Part shown: in pieces, positions 32,040 through 44,500 of the stretch
Position numbering within the stretch: the stretch's first letter is position 1
Layout: the number at the start of each line of letters is the position of its first letter
From: Jacaranda mimosifolia
Lineage: Eukaryota > Streptophyta > Magnoliopsida > Lamiales > Bignoniaceae
Direction: 5' to 3'
NCBI GenBank assembly: GCA_018894105.1
Contig: CM032117.1
Span: forward strand, 40,658,501-40,722,500
DNA: 64,000 bases
Program-made: the position numbers and the translations under genes
Notes under the pieces: generated by a model
What the model saw: only the letters and a program-made list of their open reading frames with translations
Told to the model about the DNA's origin: nothing
Database searches by the model: none

Positions 32040-34010
32040 ACTAACACTTTTAGATAATGTGTACTGAAAGTTTGAATGTTTTGTACTACAGATGCTTATA
32101 AAATGTACTGTAGATACACATATTATATACTACGCTTTCAGTTAGTGTATATTGCAGGCTTGAATGTTTTATACTACAGTTGCTTCTAAAATGTACTGCA
32201 GATACACATATTATATACTACACTTTCAATTAGTGTATACTGTAGGTATAAATATTTTATACTACAGTTGCTTCTAAAATGTACTGCAGATACACATATT
32301 ATATACTACACTTTCAATTAGTGTATACTGTAGGTATAAATATTTTATACTACAGTTGCTTCTAAAATGTACTGCAGATACACATATTATATACTACACT
32401 TTCAATTAGTGTATACTGCAGGTATAAATGATTTGTACTACAGTTGCTTATAAAATGTATTGCAGTTACACAGATTATATACTACAGTTTGAGTTAATGT
32501 ATACTGCAGGCTTGATGATTTTGCACTACAAATACTTCTAAAATGTACTGCATGTACACAGATTATATACTACACTTTCAGTTAATGTATACTGCAGGCT
32601 TGAATGATTTGTACTACAAATGCTTCTAAAATGTACTGGAGATACACATATTATATACTACACTTTGAGTTAGTGTATACTGCAGGCTTGTTAACATATA
32701 CTGCGGGCTTGAATTATTTGTACTTTCAGTCATTTTATACTGCAGGCTTGTTAATGTATACTGTAGGCTTGAATGATTTGTACTTTCAGTTATACTTGAA
32801 TGTTTTTGTACTACAGATGCTTCTAAAATGTATTGCAGTTACACATATTATATACTATACTGCAGGCTTGAATGGTTTGTACTATAGATGCTTCTAAAAT
32901 GTTTTGTCCTACAGATACTTCTAAAATATACTGCAATTACACATATTATATACTACACTTTTAGTTATTCTATACTGCAGGCTTGAATGTTTTGTACTAC
33001 ATATGCTTTTAAAAATGTACTGCAGTTACACATATTATATAATACACTTTCAGTTAGTGTATACTGTAGGTTTGAATAATTTGTACTACAGGTGCTTCTA
33101 AAATATTTTGTACTACAGATGCTTCTAAAATATACTGCAGATACACAGATTACATACTACATTTTCAGTTATTTTATACAACAAGCTTGAATATTTTTGT
33201 ACTACAGATACTTCTAAAATATACTGCAATTGCACAGATTATATTCTATACTGCAGGCTTGAATATTTTCTACTACAAATGCTTGTCAAATGTACTGCAG
33301 TTGCACAAATTATATTTTATAGTGCATGCTTGAATGTTTTCTACTATAAATGTTTTTAAAATGTACTGCAGTTACACATATTATATACTATAATTTCATT
33401 TAATCTACAGATGCTTCTAAAATGTATTGCAAATACACATATTATATACTATAATTTCATTTAATCTACATATGCTTCTAAAATGTACTGCAGATACACA
33501 GATTACATACTACACTTTCAATTATTCTATACTGCAGACTTGAATGTTTTTGTAATATAGATGCTTCTAAAAATATACTGCAGTTACACATATTATATAC
33601 TACACTTTCAGTTAGTGTATATTGCAGGCTTGAATAATTTATACTACAGATGTTTCTAAAATATTATGTACTACAGATACTTCTAAAATATACTGTAGAC
33701 ACACAGATTACATACTACACTTTCAGTTATTTTATGATGCAGGCTTGAATATTTTGTACTACAAATATTTCTAAAATGTACTGCGGTTACACAGATTATA
33801 TTCTATACTACAGGTTACACATATTATATACTACACTTTTGCCTAATGTGTACTGCAAGCTTGATTGTTTATACTACATTTACTTCTAAAATATACTGCA
33901 ATTACACATGTTATATACTACACTTTTGCCTAATGTGTATTGTAGGCTTGAATATTTTGTACTATACAGATAATGTACTACCACTTTCAGATAATTTCAT
34001 TGTATGATTT
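32040..34010. repeat. Repeat array 4: 88-bp GTAC-core tandem repeat
   Basis: Tandem repeats with an exact 88-bp period where best kept (phrase cttctaaaatgtactgcag starts at 32183, 32271 and 32359) and looser copies out to about 34010. Each unit has several TRTACTRCA cores: gtactgcagatacacatatt, tatactacac, tatactgtagg. It lies between the presumed first exon of the minus-strand gene (34258-34323) and its next coding block (from about 32000), so it probably forms an intron. Confidence 0.85.
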
Positions 34011-34678
34011 CACCATATAATTTTAGGTAAGACGAAGTATAAACCCCAAAAAGGTGAGGTACAACTTCATACCTTTCAAGTACAAATTAGAAACTTCACA
34101 TCTCACAACAAAAATCATATATATATATCAAATGGGTTCAAGGTGTTTAACAACTAAAAAAGGAATAAAAACCCTAAACATGAGAAAATATACAAGAAAT
34201 AAGTGTAACACTGAAAAATCGCGGACATTTAAAACTGTAAATGCAGAAAACATACCTTTGATTCTTTTGCTCACTTCTTTTTGTAATTTGCTTCTTATTG
34301 CCTCTGTTTCTCCTTCCATTGTTGCAGAAAAATGACTGAAATTTTGGTGTCTTTCTTTCTTTCTTTTTTTCTTTTTTCTTAATCTCGCACCAATGGCAGA
34401 GGAACAGTTTCCCGCCCTTTTGTTTGGCTGCTTGGAGAACTCATCGATTTCAGGAAAAAAAAGAAAAAAAAGGGAAAGTGTTCTTCTTGAAGAGAAAAAC
34501 GCATTTCTTAGGTATTTTTGTTGTTTTTCCAACTACAAGGATATATGGGTATTTTTAAAAGATATGAGAAGTGATTTCTAAATTTTGTGAAAAAGTGAGG
34601 AGTTTAGTATGTAAAAATTCAAATGGGGACTGATCACTAAAATGAATGTAGGGTTATAATTTTTTTTCTAATTAACCG

Positions 34679-34686
34679 AATTTATT
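34679..34686. repeat. Right target-site duplication of the 11.8-kb MULE
   Basis: aatttatt, the partner of the copy at 22888-22895. Beyond it the interrupted MITE resumes. Confidence 0.75.
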
Positions 34687-34761
34687 TTCATTAACTATCT
34701 CTTTAAATTTTAAAAATGATTGAAATAAAAAATAAGAATGAAAATAAAACCAAATCAGTCC
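34687..34761. mobile_element. MITE copy C, right part (split by the MULE)
   Basis: Continues the MITE after the insertion: ttcattaactatctctttaa, then aaaatgattgaaataaaa and aaaataaaaccaaatcagtc, matching the 3' ends of the copies at 12748 and 41037. Left and right parts sum to about 341 bp, against 344 and 350 bp for the uninterrupted copies. Confidence 0.8.
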
Positions 34762-34901
34762 AAGGAGTCTAGCCTTGAAAAATATGGGAAAAATTGATGG
34801 ATGTTCCCTCACACACACACCCCTTTTGCCTAATTGATTAAATAAAAGAGTTAGCTGTGGGGATTTGTCAGAGGCATCCCACTAGAATGAGCATCAACTA
34901 A

Positions 34902-35361
34902 GGCTATGTTCACTAGCAATTTGGGAAAAATTTTCCCAACTCCCAAAATAATCTCAAAAAATATACATATTTTTCAATTATTTTTCCAAAACACAAAAAA
35001 TTTATACCCAAAAAATTCTCAAAATTCAATATCAAAAAGACCCTATACACTACCTTAGCTCTACCTAACACTCAAGTATATGTATATATACACACACACC
35101 ATCAAAGTAATATATATACACATTACATAAAAAATAATTTTTTCCTACAAACCCAATAAAAAAGTAATTGATTTGATATCTATAGTAAAATTTGTCCATC
35201 TACCAAAATATTAACAAACAAACAACTCATTCTCAATTCATTTTTCCTATTTTTCCAAAATATAAATAAATAGTTGGTATTTTTTTTAAATTTTCTCCCA
35301 AAAATATATTCTCTCAATTTTTTTTTTTTAGAAAATGGCAAAAATGCTAGTGAACAAGCTA
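34902..35361. mobile_element. MITE 220 bp upstream of the NUP205 start codon
   Basis: Terminal inverted repeats ggctatgttcactagcaatt and the reverse complement of gctagtgaacaagcta. Both sides have TAA (34899-34901 and 35362-35364), so a PIF/Harbinger-type 3-bp target duplication fits, though 3 bp alone is weak. The AT-rich interior includes CA and TA runs at about 35080-35100. Confidence 0.6.
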
Positions 35362-35456
35362 TAAAGCAAACTAGCAAAGTATGGTAGAAAATGATTTGTT
35401 TGTATTAAATAAATTGTATTTTATTTATCCGCGTCGTCACGACACCAGTCCCTCAA

Positions 35457-35482
35457 AAACCCTGAATTAGGGCTTTTCCCGC
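35457..35482 (+). promoter_or_regulatory. Telo-box-like and E2F-like motifs upstream of NUP205
   Basis: AAACCCT at 35457-35463 resembles a telo-box, and TTTCCCGC at 35475-35482 fits the E2F consensus TTTSSCGC. Both lie about 100-125 nt before the NUP205 ATG in the only GC-rich stretch there. Such motifs are common in promoters of plant housekeeping and cell-cycle genes. Short motifs occur by chance, so this is a suggestion only. Confidence 0.35.
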
Positions 35483-35580
35483 CCTTCGACGTTCTTGCTC
35501 CTCCCATTAACTCCCGAAGAGCAGAAAGCGGCCTCCAATTTTTTCAAAACCTCCATTTTCTTTGTGCTTTGTCAGTGGCA

Positions 35581-38500
35581 ATGGTGTCGCCCGAGCAACT
35601 TTTGTCTGTAATCGAATCGGCTCTACTGGGTCGGACTCCTCCCACCGCCGCCCAGAGAATCGAGCTCATTCATGCCGTTCGCCACTCGCTCCCCTCCCTC
35701 AAGAATCTCCTTTCCTACCCGGTACATTATTACTTTATATGCGTGTGTTTTAAGGTTTCGTTCTTTTTTTTTTCCCCCCTGTTTTCTTTGAAAAATTAAA
35801 ATAATCCTCCTATTTATTCGATAAGCAAGCACATGTGCTGGGATGTGATACTTTTAATCAGAAAATTAGATTGATCAATCTTGTGCTGGAGCAATAGTGG
35901 TTTTAATGATTGTCTTAAAGCTGAACTACTCAACAACAATTTAATTGGAGGAAATTTCAGATTCAGAAATATTTTTTGTTAAAATACACTATATCTCATT
36001 TACATGTGTTTTGTAAATAATGTCCCAGTAATTATATCTGGTCTAAGAAAATATACTAGTACAATTGGAGGAAATTTCAGATTCAAGATTATTAATTAAT
36101 TTTTTTATTTTTATTTTTTTGATATTTCACTTCACCTCATTTACATGTGTATCATAGACAAAATTTCAGTCCTTAAAAAGCTGGTTTAACAGTATAAAAA
36201 TTAGTGCCATGGTTTCTATGTATCATCCTCCTCCTCATCATCATCATTCTTGATGTCGTTTCAATGAAGTTATTTATTTCTCTTTCTTTCTCATACTTTA
36301 TAGCCTCCAAAACCGTCAGACAGAGCTCAAGTCCAGTCAAAAGAAGTGAGACTGCCAGATGCTGGGCCAATCTCACTTGATGATCAGGATGTCCGGATAG
36401 TTAGTTTCCATCTCTCCTTAACTCTCTATTGTTTTATACTATATTCTGCTGAATTAATAGTTAAGACATGGAAGTTCATGAAATGAAAAGGCATACCTTT
36501 GGATCCTACAGTTTTTGCTCTGACTGCGATGTTTTGAAAGCTAAAGCTGCAAAATTATGAATAAAAGTAAAGATAATGACCTTTGGATCCTACAGTTTTT
36601 GCTCTGACAGCGATGTTTTGAAAGCTAAAGCTGCAAAATTATGAATAAAAGTAAAGATAATGATTAGTTTAAGCTTTTTGACATATAAGTGCAATATTCT
36701 GTTGCTGCTAAAGTTTTATAGTTGTTTACTGAACAGATCATTCGTAATAAAATGATTACCTATGGCACAGCATACTGTTGAATATGCTGGCACAAGATCT
36801 GAAGTCACAGTATGGCATGGATGCATGCATATAGACAGATGTAATTGTATATATTTCATTTGCTCAATTTTGATGTGAAATACTATTTTTCGGAAACTAA
36901 TATCTGTGTCATGTGCTATGTCCCCTGTGCCATTTCTATGTCCATGAATTGTGCTTGTGGTGACAGAGTGCATGAACATGTAAAGGTGACCGCCATTTGT
37001 AATCTTCATAACCTTTTCTCCACAATCTTACAAACTCCATCTTTTTCGAAAAGACAAGGTACATGCCAGACATGCTCAGATTCTACTTTCAACAGAATTT
37101 TATCCAACTTAGAGTTGGACTTGAAAAATGACATTGCAATTTTGGCGTCAGAGAGTAGTGTACCAAAAAGTTGAGGGAGCAAAGAAGTAAATTACCATAA
37201 GAATTGCTAACTATTACTGTTCAAATACCTTGGAAATGTTTATAGATTGTGATAGTGTTTAAGTGAGACTAGTACCTCTCTTTCATTATCAGACTGTCAA
37301 ATACTTTTTGCATAATAAGCTTAGCGATGAAAATTGAGATGCATCACCTTGTAAGTTTCATTTTAGTTTAGGTCAAACCAAACATTTGAGGTCAAAGTAG
37401 CTTTGCGCTTGCTTTCTGGTAATTTTCACTTGTAGGTTGCAGGACTTTCTATGACTCCTTTGTGATTTTTTGCACTGAGTTCAGAGTTGGAGTCATGCGT
37501 AGGTGTTTTGTCTGCTGCAGGATCATGTTTTAAGGTTTTTTTTTAGTTAGTCACTAATATTTGGTTGGTTGCTCTCACTGAGCTAAAGTTGGTGACCGAT
37601 AATTGTTATCTGTTACCGGTCTCTGTTCAAATTGTAAGTCAAGCTTTGGTGCTGAATAGCACTCCCAAATCCTGCATTTGCTGTTTAGTCATTTTCACCA
37701 AAGCTACAGTGCTATATTACATTGTGGATGTTGCTTATTTTGACTTATTAACCTCCAAATTAGTTGCTATTGATTCTACTCCAACTCCTCAACTTGTTTT
37801 AAGCCTTTCATTTTAACTAATTGTTTGTGTTTGACCTTTAGGCTTTAAAATTGAGTGAAGATCTTCATCTCAATGAAATAGACTGCGTACATTTGCTTGT
37901 TTCTGCCAATCAAGAGGTAATATCTGATATCTCTGGTCCTAATTGTCTATTGGTAGGCAAGTAATTCCCTGCCAACTATAATGACTTGGTTTCTAAAGTC
38001 TTTATATGCCAACTACCAATAACTATTAATGAAGATGGGAACAAGCCTTTATTAAAACTAAGAAAAAAAGAAAAAGATGCCGACAAGGGAAATGGGATGA
38101 GCTCCATTGATTTGAATTTTTTCAGCTACTAATTTGACTTGCAGTTAACATGTCGGTTTTTCTATTGTTCCTTGAAAGATTATATTTGTTTTTCTCCCAG
38201 TGGGGATTGCTAGGCCGAGAGCCGCTAGAAATTTTTCGCCTTGCTGCAGGACTTTGGTATACAGAGAGAAGAGATCTATTGACAGCAATTTACACGCTAT
38301 TGAGGGTATTGTTCCTCTTGGTTTCATGCCTAATAAGAAACTTTTTACTATGTTCTTAATACCTTTCATTTTTGCCTTTTTGCAGGCTGTTGTTCTTGAC
38401 CAGGGTCTTGAAGCTGATTTTGTAGCTGACATTCAAAGTTATTTGGAAAATCTCATTACTTCTGGACTTAGACAGCGATTGATTTCACTTATAAAGGTTT

Positions 38501-41500
38501 TCATTTTTTCTTCCTAAGACTTTTATTCATAAGAACGAAGCAATTTCAAAATGGAGTATTCTTGTAGTTTCTATTGATTGTTATGTGTTTACCTGTCCTT
38601 TCCACACTTATATTTTGTCGTGTTCCTTAAATTGGAAGAACTGCATTTGTTGGTCAGAAGGAGTTTTTATAGTGAAATTGTGAGCACATTCAGGACCTGA
38701 TTGCAAATGGTTAAAATGAGTGATTTTGAGCTTCTAGCTTATATTAGGCAGGCAGAACAAGTTTTGTTATACCTGCTTCTGTGAGCATTCCTCTGTAGTG
38801 AAAATAGAAGCTGGAAGCAACCCTTGGTAGCTTGTTATTGCTTTGAAATTTGTATAAGGTGTTGAACTTCATGTAGACAACTATAGCCTCATGAAATTTT
38901 CAAATATCCCAGATTACCCCTTTGTTCGTAATTAACTAAACAACCATACCGAAAAGAATATAAGAAATATGATTACCTTATTAATTTCTTTAATACAGAT
39001 TATTTTATAATATTCTTTATTCTAATAATTAATTAAGAATTGCTATGAGAAATTTTTAGGTCTGCATTAATAATGTATCGCAGATTACTTACTAATAATA
39101 ACAATAATTATATTGTTGTTGAATATATGAGATATCACAAGATGTTATTATTAATATTGTCCATAACACTAACTAGTGCTCCCTCTATCCCAAATTTATA
39201 GTTCTTATTTTCTTTTTGGGACGTCCCCAAATAAGGCTTCATTTCCTAAATTGGTTTCTTTCCAAAACTACTTTCTCAATTAGTAATGTTGTAACGCTAC
39301 ATACTCTTAATGACTGCTTTTATGGGCAATAGTGTAGAAGTACGCAAAGTGCACTCTTACTACTCATGAAAACTAAATTCTGTGTCAGGAAATATTTATG
39401 GGGGTAGTAACCATTATTATTTAATTACTTAGTTAACTTAAAAGCAATTATAACTCAGGTAGCAAGAAGATAAATGAGTTATTCTTAGCAGTAGGAGGAT
39501 TATAGAAGAAAATTATTAGTGTTTAGCAAGTAATTGAAGGAACAAACAATAGTTTATGATTGTTGTTATAAAATAATGTAATTTTTGTTTTTTAATTTCA
39601 GGAAAATAGGAAGTGAAGCATAAGAAAAGATGAAATTAATCAGTAAAAGCTACTAAATGAAAAATGAAGAATTGAACACAGTAATTGTTACAGAATAAAT
39701 TATTATTTCTTTTAATCATCAAAAGGTATTTGATTGACCTATATAAATGGAAATCGATGACTAAGAAAAGATTATTTATTGTTAACATTTGAACAAGGAC
39801 AGATAGGATTATTCTGTTCTAATTGTAATGTGATTAATTTTACTACTATTATTATCATTATCAGACTATCAGTAGTTGCTCAATTAATTTGTTACAGATA
39901 GAGTTGGATGAGAACAAACAATTGTCAACATAAAAATAACAACATATTGATAGAGTTAATTATGTTTTTATTGATATATATATATATATGTAATAGATTT
40001 TTAATTATTATTAACATCTAATTAATGATATATATTGATAAAATTAGTTGTGTTATTTTTGGATAATTAATAAATTATGCACAAATAAGTTGGTTCATAC
40101 TATTTTACAGAATTGATGGACAGCTTGGGTATTTAGATAACCTAAATCCGTCAGCTACTTTGCCAGGTTACTTTAGAAACCTGAAATTTCCACCTTATTC
40201 CTGTGTATCACTACTGGGATTTTGCAGTTTATTCATAAAATTTAAACTATACAAATCATTGTGGTATTTATATTCTTAACAACCAACAGTAAACTTCTTG
40301 GTAATGGTACCATCACATATAGTACCATGAGCTTTGGGTATGTTACAGTTGGGTTTGGCTTTATTTCATATTTATACTGTTTGAACACACACGTAAGTTG
40401 TGATATCATCTCATGGTGAGTTGATTCACCATTTCTTCTATGCTACCTAAATTGGTTTAAAAACTAATTCATTAGAAGATTAAGAAAATAAAATATGTTA
40501 ATCAATATAGGCAAATGATTCATAAGTGACTTCATATGATATAGACATATCAAGGTTTTATGGGCATATGAAAATTAGTCGTCTCTTAAAGATAAATTAA
40601 CCTACAAATGGTGGTAGTAGCTTAGAAGCAAAACTTGAAATTTTCTAAAGAATTTTGAATAAAAGTAGCTAGAATCGTATGTAATTAGCGCCCGTTTGGT
40701 TTCATTTTCAAAGGTCCTTTTCACATTTTCTACTATTCCAAAAATAAAACACATCACTTGTTATCCATTTTCATCCGACATTATTTTCATTTTCATTTTC
40801 AAAAACACATTCCCCAATAAACTATATATCTTCTTCCAATAACTTATCTCTCTCTCTCTCTCTCTCTCTCTATTTCATTATTTCTATCTTTCTACACCTT
40901 CAACCTGCTAAACCAAACATAATCATTTCATTTCCAACAATTCATCCAAATATAAATTCATTTTTCACTAACTACTTTCCAACATTTTGAAAATGATGGG
41001 AATGAAAACTGGAAATGAAAATAAAGCCAAAGGGGCTGTAAGTTTTTTGTGGTTCTGTGAAGAAGAGCTTGAATGACATCTAGCATTAAGGAAACATCAT
41101 TTTGGATTCCAAAGCAATAGCTTTGACCTTAAAATGTGTAACATTTTCAAGTTAGGATTTTGGTTTAGCAACTTAATGTTATATACTTCGTTAAGAGAGT
41201 ACAAAGTTATTCAAATTTAAAAGTTAAATTGCAAAGATAAAGACAATTTATAGAACTTAAAACTACGCAAAACTATATCTTTTTTCCTTTCTCTTTTCCT
41301 TCTCTCATGTCACATTGTCACTCTAACTGAGTATTTTGAAATGTCGCAAATTGGAGTACATAATAAAGAAAAAAAAAATATTTGTAGCCGAAAATTAGAT
41401 ATAAAATTTATAATTAAGGGACCTAATCTCAAAGGGCTTGCTTAGCTACAAAAGGTCAACAGCTATGGTGTCAAATATATAGCATGAGGTATAATGTATA

Positions 41501-44500
41501 TAAGCAAATTGCATAATAGATTGGTTCAATATGGTTCCTAGTCATCAAATTTTTAAAGCCAATACCATACCAAAATATTCAATATGGTAATGATCCATAC
41601 TAAACCCTTCACCTTTTGTAGAAGAAGAAACAATCTTGGATGTGGTTGGTATGGTGTGGTTATCAAAAGCCATGAACACCCATTGTCAAAAGTTCTTGCA
41701 ACATTCACAGTTTTTGCAATCTTGCCACTTCCATCGCTTTCTTTAAAAGATAGCACTTCTTTTACAGCAAGTTTTGCCAAAGGAGATTGCAGTTTCTTGT
41801 TGTCATGGATTGTTACAAGGAAACTGTGTACATGGATTGTTACAAGGAAACTGTGTACAAAGATGTGCTTGATAGTTATATTACCAGTAGATAAATGAAG
41901 GCAAGAATGATTTGCATTTCTTGCTTCCATTATGTTTTTTTTTTTTGACATTATTGTGCTTTTTCTGGATTTTGCCCAATTTTTGTTACTGTTCTTCTAT
42001 CATTATTTCAGTCTCTTCTTATTCGTCTTCTTCATTGTTATCTTCCTTTTCACTAGGAACTCAGAAGAGAAGAGCCAAGTGGCTTAGGCGGGCCCAATGC
42101 TGAGAGTTATATTCTTGACTCAAGGGGTGCTCTGGTGGAAAGGAGATCTGTAGTTTCTAGGGAAAGGCTCATTCTTGGCCATTGCCTTGTTCTTTCAATT
42201 TTGGTTGAGCGTGCCAGTAAGCCTCAGAAAATATATATTTTGCTGGATTCTTTTTGTTGACTGTGACAGTGTTGCCTTGCTTAATTACAAACATTTTTTA
42301 TATCTCCTTTGGGTTGGGGCTGAGGTGCTACATATCACTAAAGTTGCCTGAGCCCTTACCAAGATTCTATGTTGAGTAATTATAAAACAATGCTTTTCTT
42401 CCTTAATGCTCTGTCAAGTCCTTGTAGTCCATAATCCTACTTTTTGTCTTGTTATGTGCTTCTATTCCCTTTCTTTCAGCCATCTTTACTTAAGAACATG
42501 TTGTTTTCTGTTCCTGCTGCTTCAGTAGTTTGTAATTGTAACTTAATAAAGTGGTAATGGCCTTAAATTACCATTAAACAGAACTACCTCAACATGTATA
42601 GTCTCTCTCTCTCTTTGTGTAAATATATAGACTGCATCTAAACAAAATATGTTTCTCAAGTTTGCTGTCTATTATTCAAGATTGGATGGTTTCTCAATTC
42701 TTCAGCCTATGAGATCAGTGAAGTGATTGTAGTTGAGCTTGATATGAGGAGGGAATATTTTGGTTCTTCTCTTTGTAAGAACTGAAATGAATGAGCTGAC
42801 TGCATTTTCTCCATGGCCCATGCAGACTCTAAAGATGTTAAAGACATATTCTTTCTTTTAAGAGAGAGTGCAGCGGAATACAGTGGGGCCAGGGATTCCT
42901 TGAAGCATCAGGTTTGGGTCTCCTTTTCTGTGTTTTGTAGAGCTCCATAGTTGCTAAGACATCCACCATTGCATTGTATTACATTTAAGACAGTACAAAT
43001 GTACTCATAACTATAATTTTATGGGTCTATGCATCTGTAACAAATTATCCTTAGCTCAAATCATGCACATTTAGTGCTTTAAATTTCCCCTTGCCCTAAC
43101 TATCACCACACCATCAAAGGTTAATATTTTTTTCCTTTGCTTGGTTATTATTTGTTTCTTGTGGTATGATTGGTATGCAAGAATAAAGCAGGAACGGAAT
43201 GACATTCCCAAGTTCAATTCTCAAACCCATGTTTGGTATAAATTACAGATAGGAATCCCTATTTCCATAAGAATCTCTATTCCCAGAAGTATGGGCTAGC
43301 TATTCCTTCCCTTCCTCCCCCATCGGTTTAGCTATTCCCATTTCATTGAGAATAAAGCTATATATATATTTTTTTGTTGACTAAATTACTCTCTAAAATG
43401 TAACAAGAGAGTTAGATAAAAAAAACTTCACTTTGTAAATGTTCGATGTCACGTTCCAACTTATTTGGTTTCTATGTTTTTTTATTTAATTATATATTTT
43501 ACTAATATATATATTTTTATTAACATTATAAAAAATATTAAAATATTATCAAAATAAGAATAATAAATAATAAAAATAAGAATAATTACACGACTTTCAA
43601 ATTTTTTCTTTTTTTAGTAAAAAAGTAGAGGCATAATTTAGTTGGTCTGCACCTAATGAAATATATATACGTAATTTGAAATATTAATTATATCCCACAC
43701 CTCTTCGAATGATTAAAACAATAAATAGAAATAATAAATGAAGAGTCATGGATTAGATCAATAGCTCTTCAAATTAAATTTATAAAAAAGCATAATAAAG
43801 GTGTCCTGGCCTTATCACAAAAAAATAAACATTCTAATTATAGGATATTCTATTAATTTTTAATAATGTTTTATAAAAAGTTCAAAAAAGCTTGCTAAGT
43901 TACAAAGATAAGAAGGGTTTATCAAACAGAAATTGTGTTTACACTTTTTTGCATGAGCGTATATGACATAGTTGATAAAATATAAAATATATATATTGAC
44001 TGATGTAATTCGAATAATATTAAAGGTGATATTAAAACCACCAAATTATAGACAAAAGTTTTTTTTTTTTTTAAAGTAATATATACAAAATATTTATTCA
44101 TAAGTACTTTTATTTTACAAATTTTCTATGAAAGGATAATTTGGGCTGATTACCAATCAAATTGGAATCAAGAAACGACTGATGATTTTGTTCCTTTTTC
44201 AGTACTTGTGCATACCAAGTCGAGGATAAGTAATAACAACATCATTCCTTTCCCACCTTAATCCCATTTCTACCTAATTTCGTTCTTGTATATCAAGCAT
44301 CACTTTAGAGAAGTACTAATCCTGCTGTCTTTACTACATAGGATGAGTATTGCTTTGTAATGCCAGTACACAATGAGAACAAAGAATTGAGTGGCTGGTA
44401 CTCCTTGTACAATAGTGTCCAAACTTTATGTTCATTCAAGCCTCTGTGCAGTATATTAAGTTTTACTATGCTTACCATATTGAAAGGATACCGATGAATT

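Larger units (their letters stand above)
29170..34323 (-). pseudogene. DUF1985/Ulp1-like (SUMO-protease-like) gene carried by the MULE, decayed
   Basis: Read on the minus strand from the right end of the MULE. A candidate first exon (34323-34258) starts MEGETEAIRSKLQKE and ends at a GTATGT donor. After array 4, the block at about 32000-31707 has KTPFYIYIDMPKLNSSF and FSMVLGLPHV, then 31700-31330 has YWTPRFLLPYLDNLSRVGLY and a stop where the family has Trp. The block 31259-31110 reads WVYECIPSLDSP and FPRFYRWKDSKLP. Then 31002-30403 is 199 codons of open frame, coiled-coil then acidic then basic. After array 3, pieces at about 29740-29570 (GRASIPEEEQEVVGNF) and 29490-29300 (RHFLDGRNFCELLFGWELTG then DIVDFYMSIL) resemble the start of an Ulp1 (C48) peptidase domain. 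The catalytic His-Asp-Cys part is not found. Frameshifts and stops (29581, 31440, 31945 areas) break it. This gene and the transposase point towards each other, as in maize MuDR. Domain assignment is from recall and less certain than the transposase. Confidence 0.6.
22896..34678. mobile_element. 11.8-kb Mutator-like element (MULE) with transposase and Ulp1-like genes
   Basis: The boundaries are set by a MITE that the insertion interrupts: its left part ends at 22895 and its right part resumes at 34687. The flanks share an 8-bp direct repeat, aatttatt (22888-22895 and 34679-34686), or 9 bp with one mismatch, as expected for a Mutator target duplication. The ends are diverged inverted repeats. 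The 12-mer GATCAGTCCCCA begins 43 nt in from the left end (22939-22950), and its reverse complement lies at the same distance from the right end (34624-34635). Contents: a MuDR-type transposase pseudogene on the plus strand, a DUF1985/Ulp1-like pseudogene on the minus strand converging on it, and four repeat arrays. MULEs carrying Ulp1-like genes are known in plants (Kaonashi of Arabidopsis, for example), so the general class is established. The array content is what is unusual here. Confidence 0.85.
38497..42056. other. NUP205 intron 5 (3.6 kb)
   Basis: AT-rich. Holds MITE copy B (40688-41037) and, near its 3' end, a 27-bp tandem duplication (41805-41858, atggattgttacaaggaaac). Overlapping open frames of about 100 and 130 codons at 41553-41951 lie over that repeat and match no family I know. 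Confidence 0.75.

Noticed and set aside
30100..32897. Open frames at 30100-30342 and 32604-32897
   Set aside because: They are translations of arrays 3 and 4.
32040..34010. CRISPR-like look of the 88-bp array
   Set aside because: This is plant DNA, and the repeats are contiguous and diverged, without unique spacers.
41553..41951. 132-codon minus-strand and 104-codon plus-strand frames in NUP205 intron 5
   Set aside because: They contain a 27-bp tandem duplication, overlap each other and match nothing recognised.
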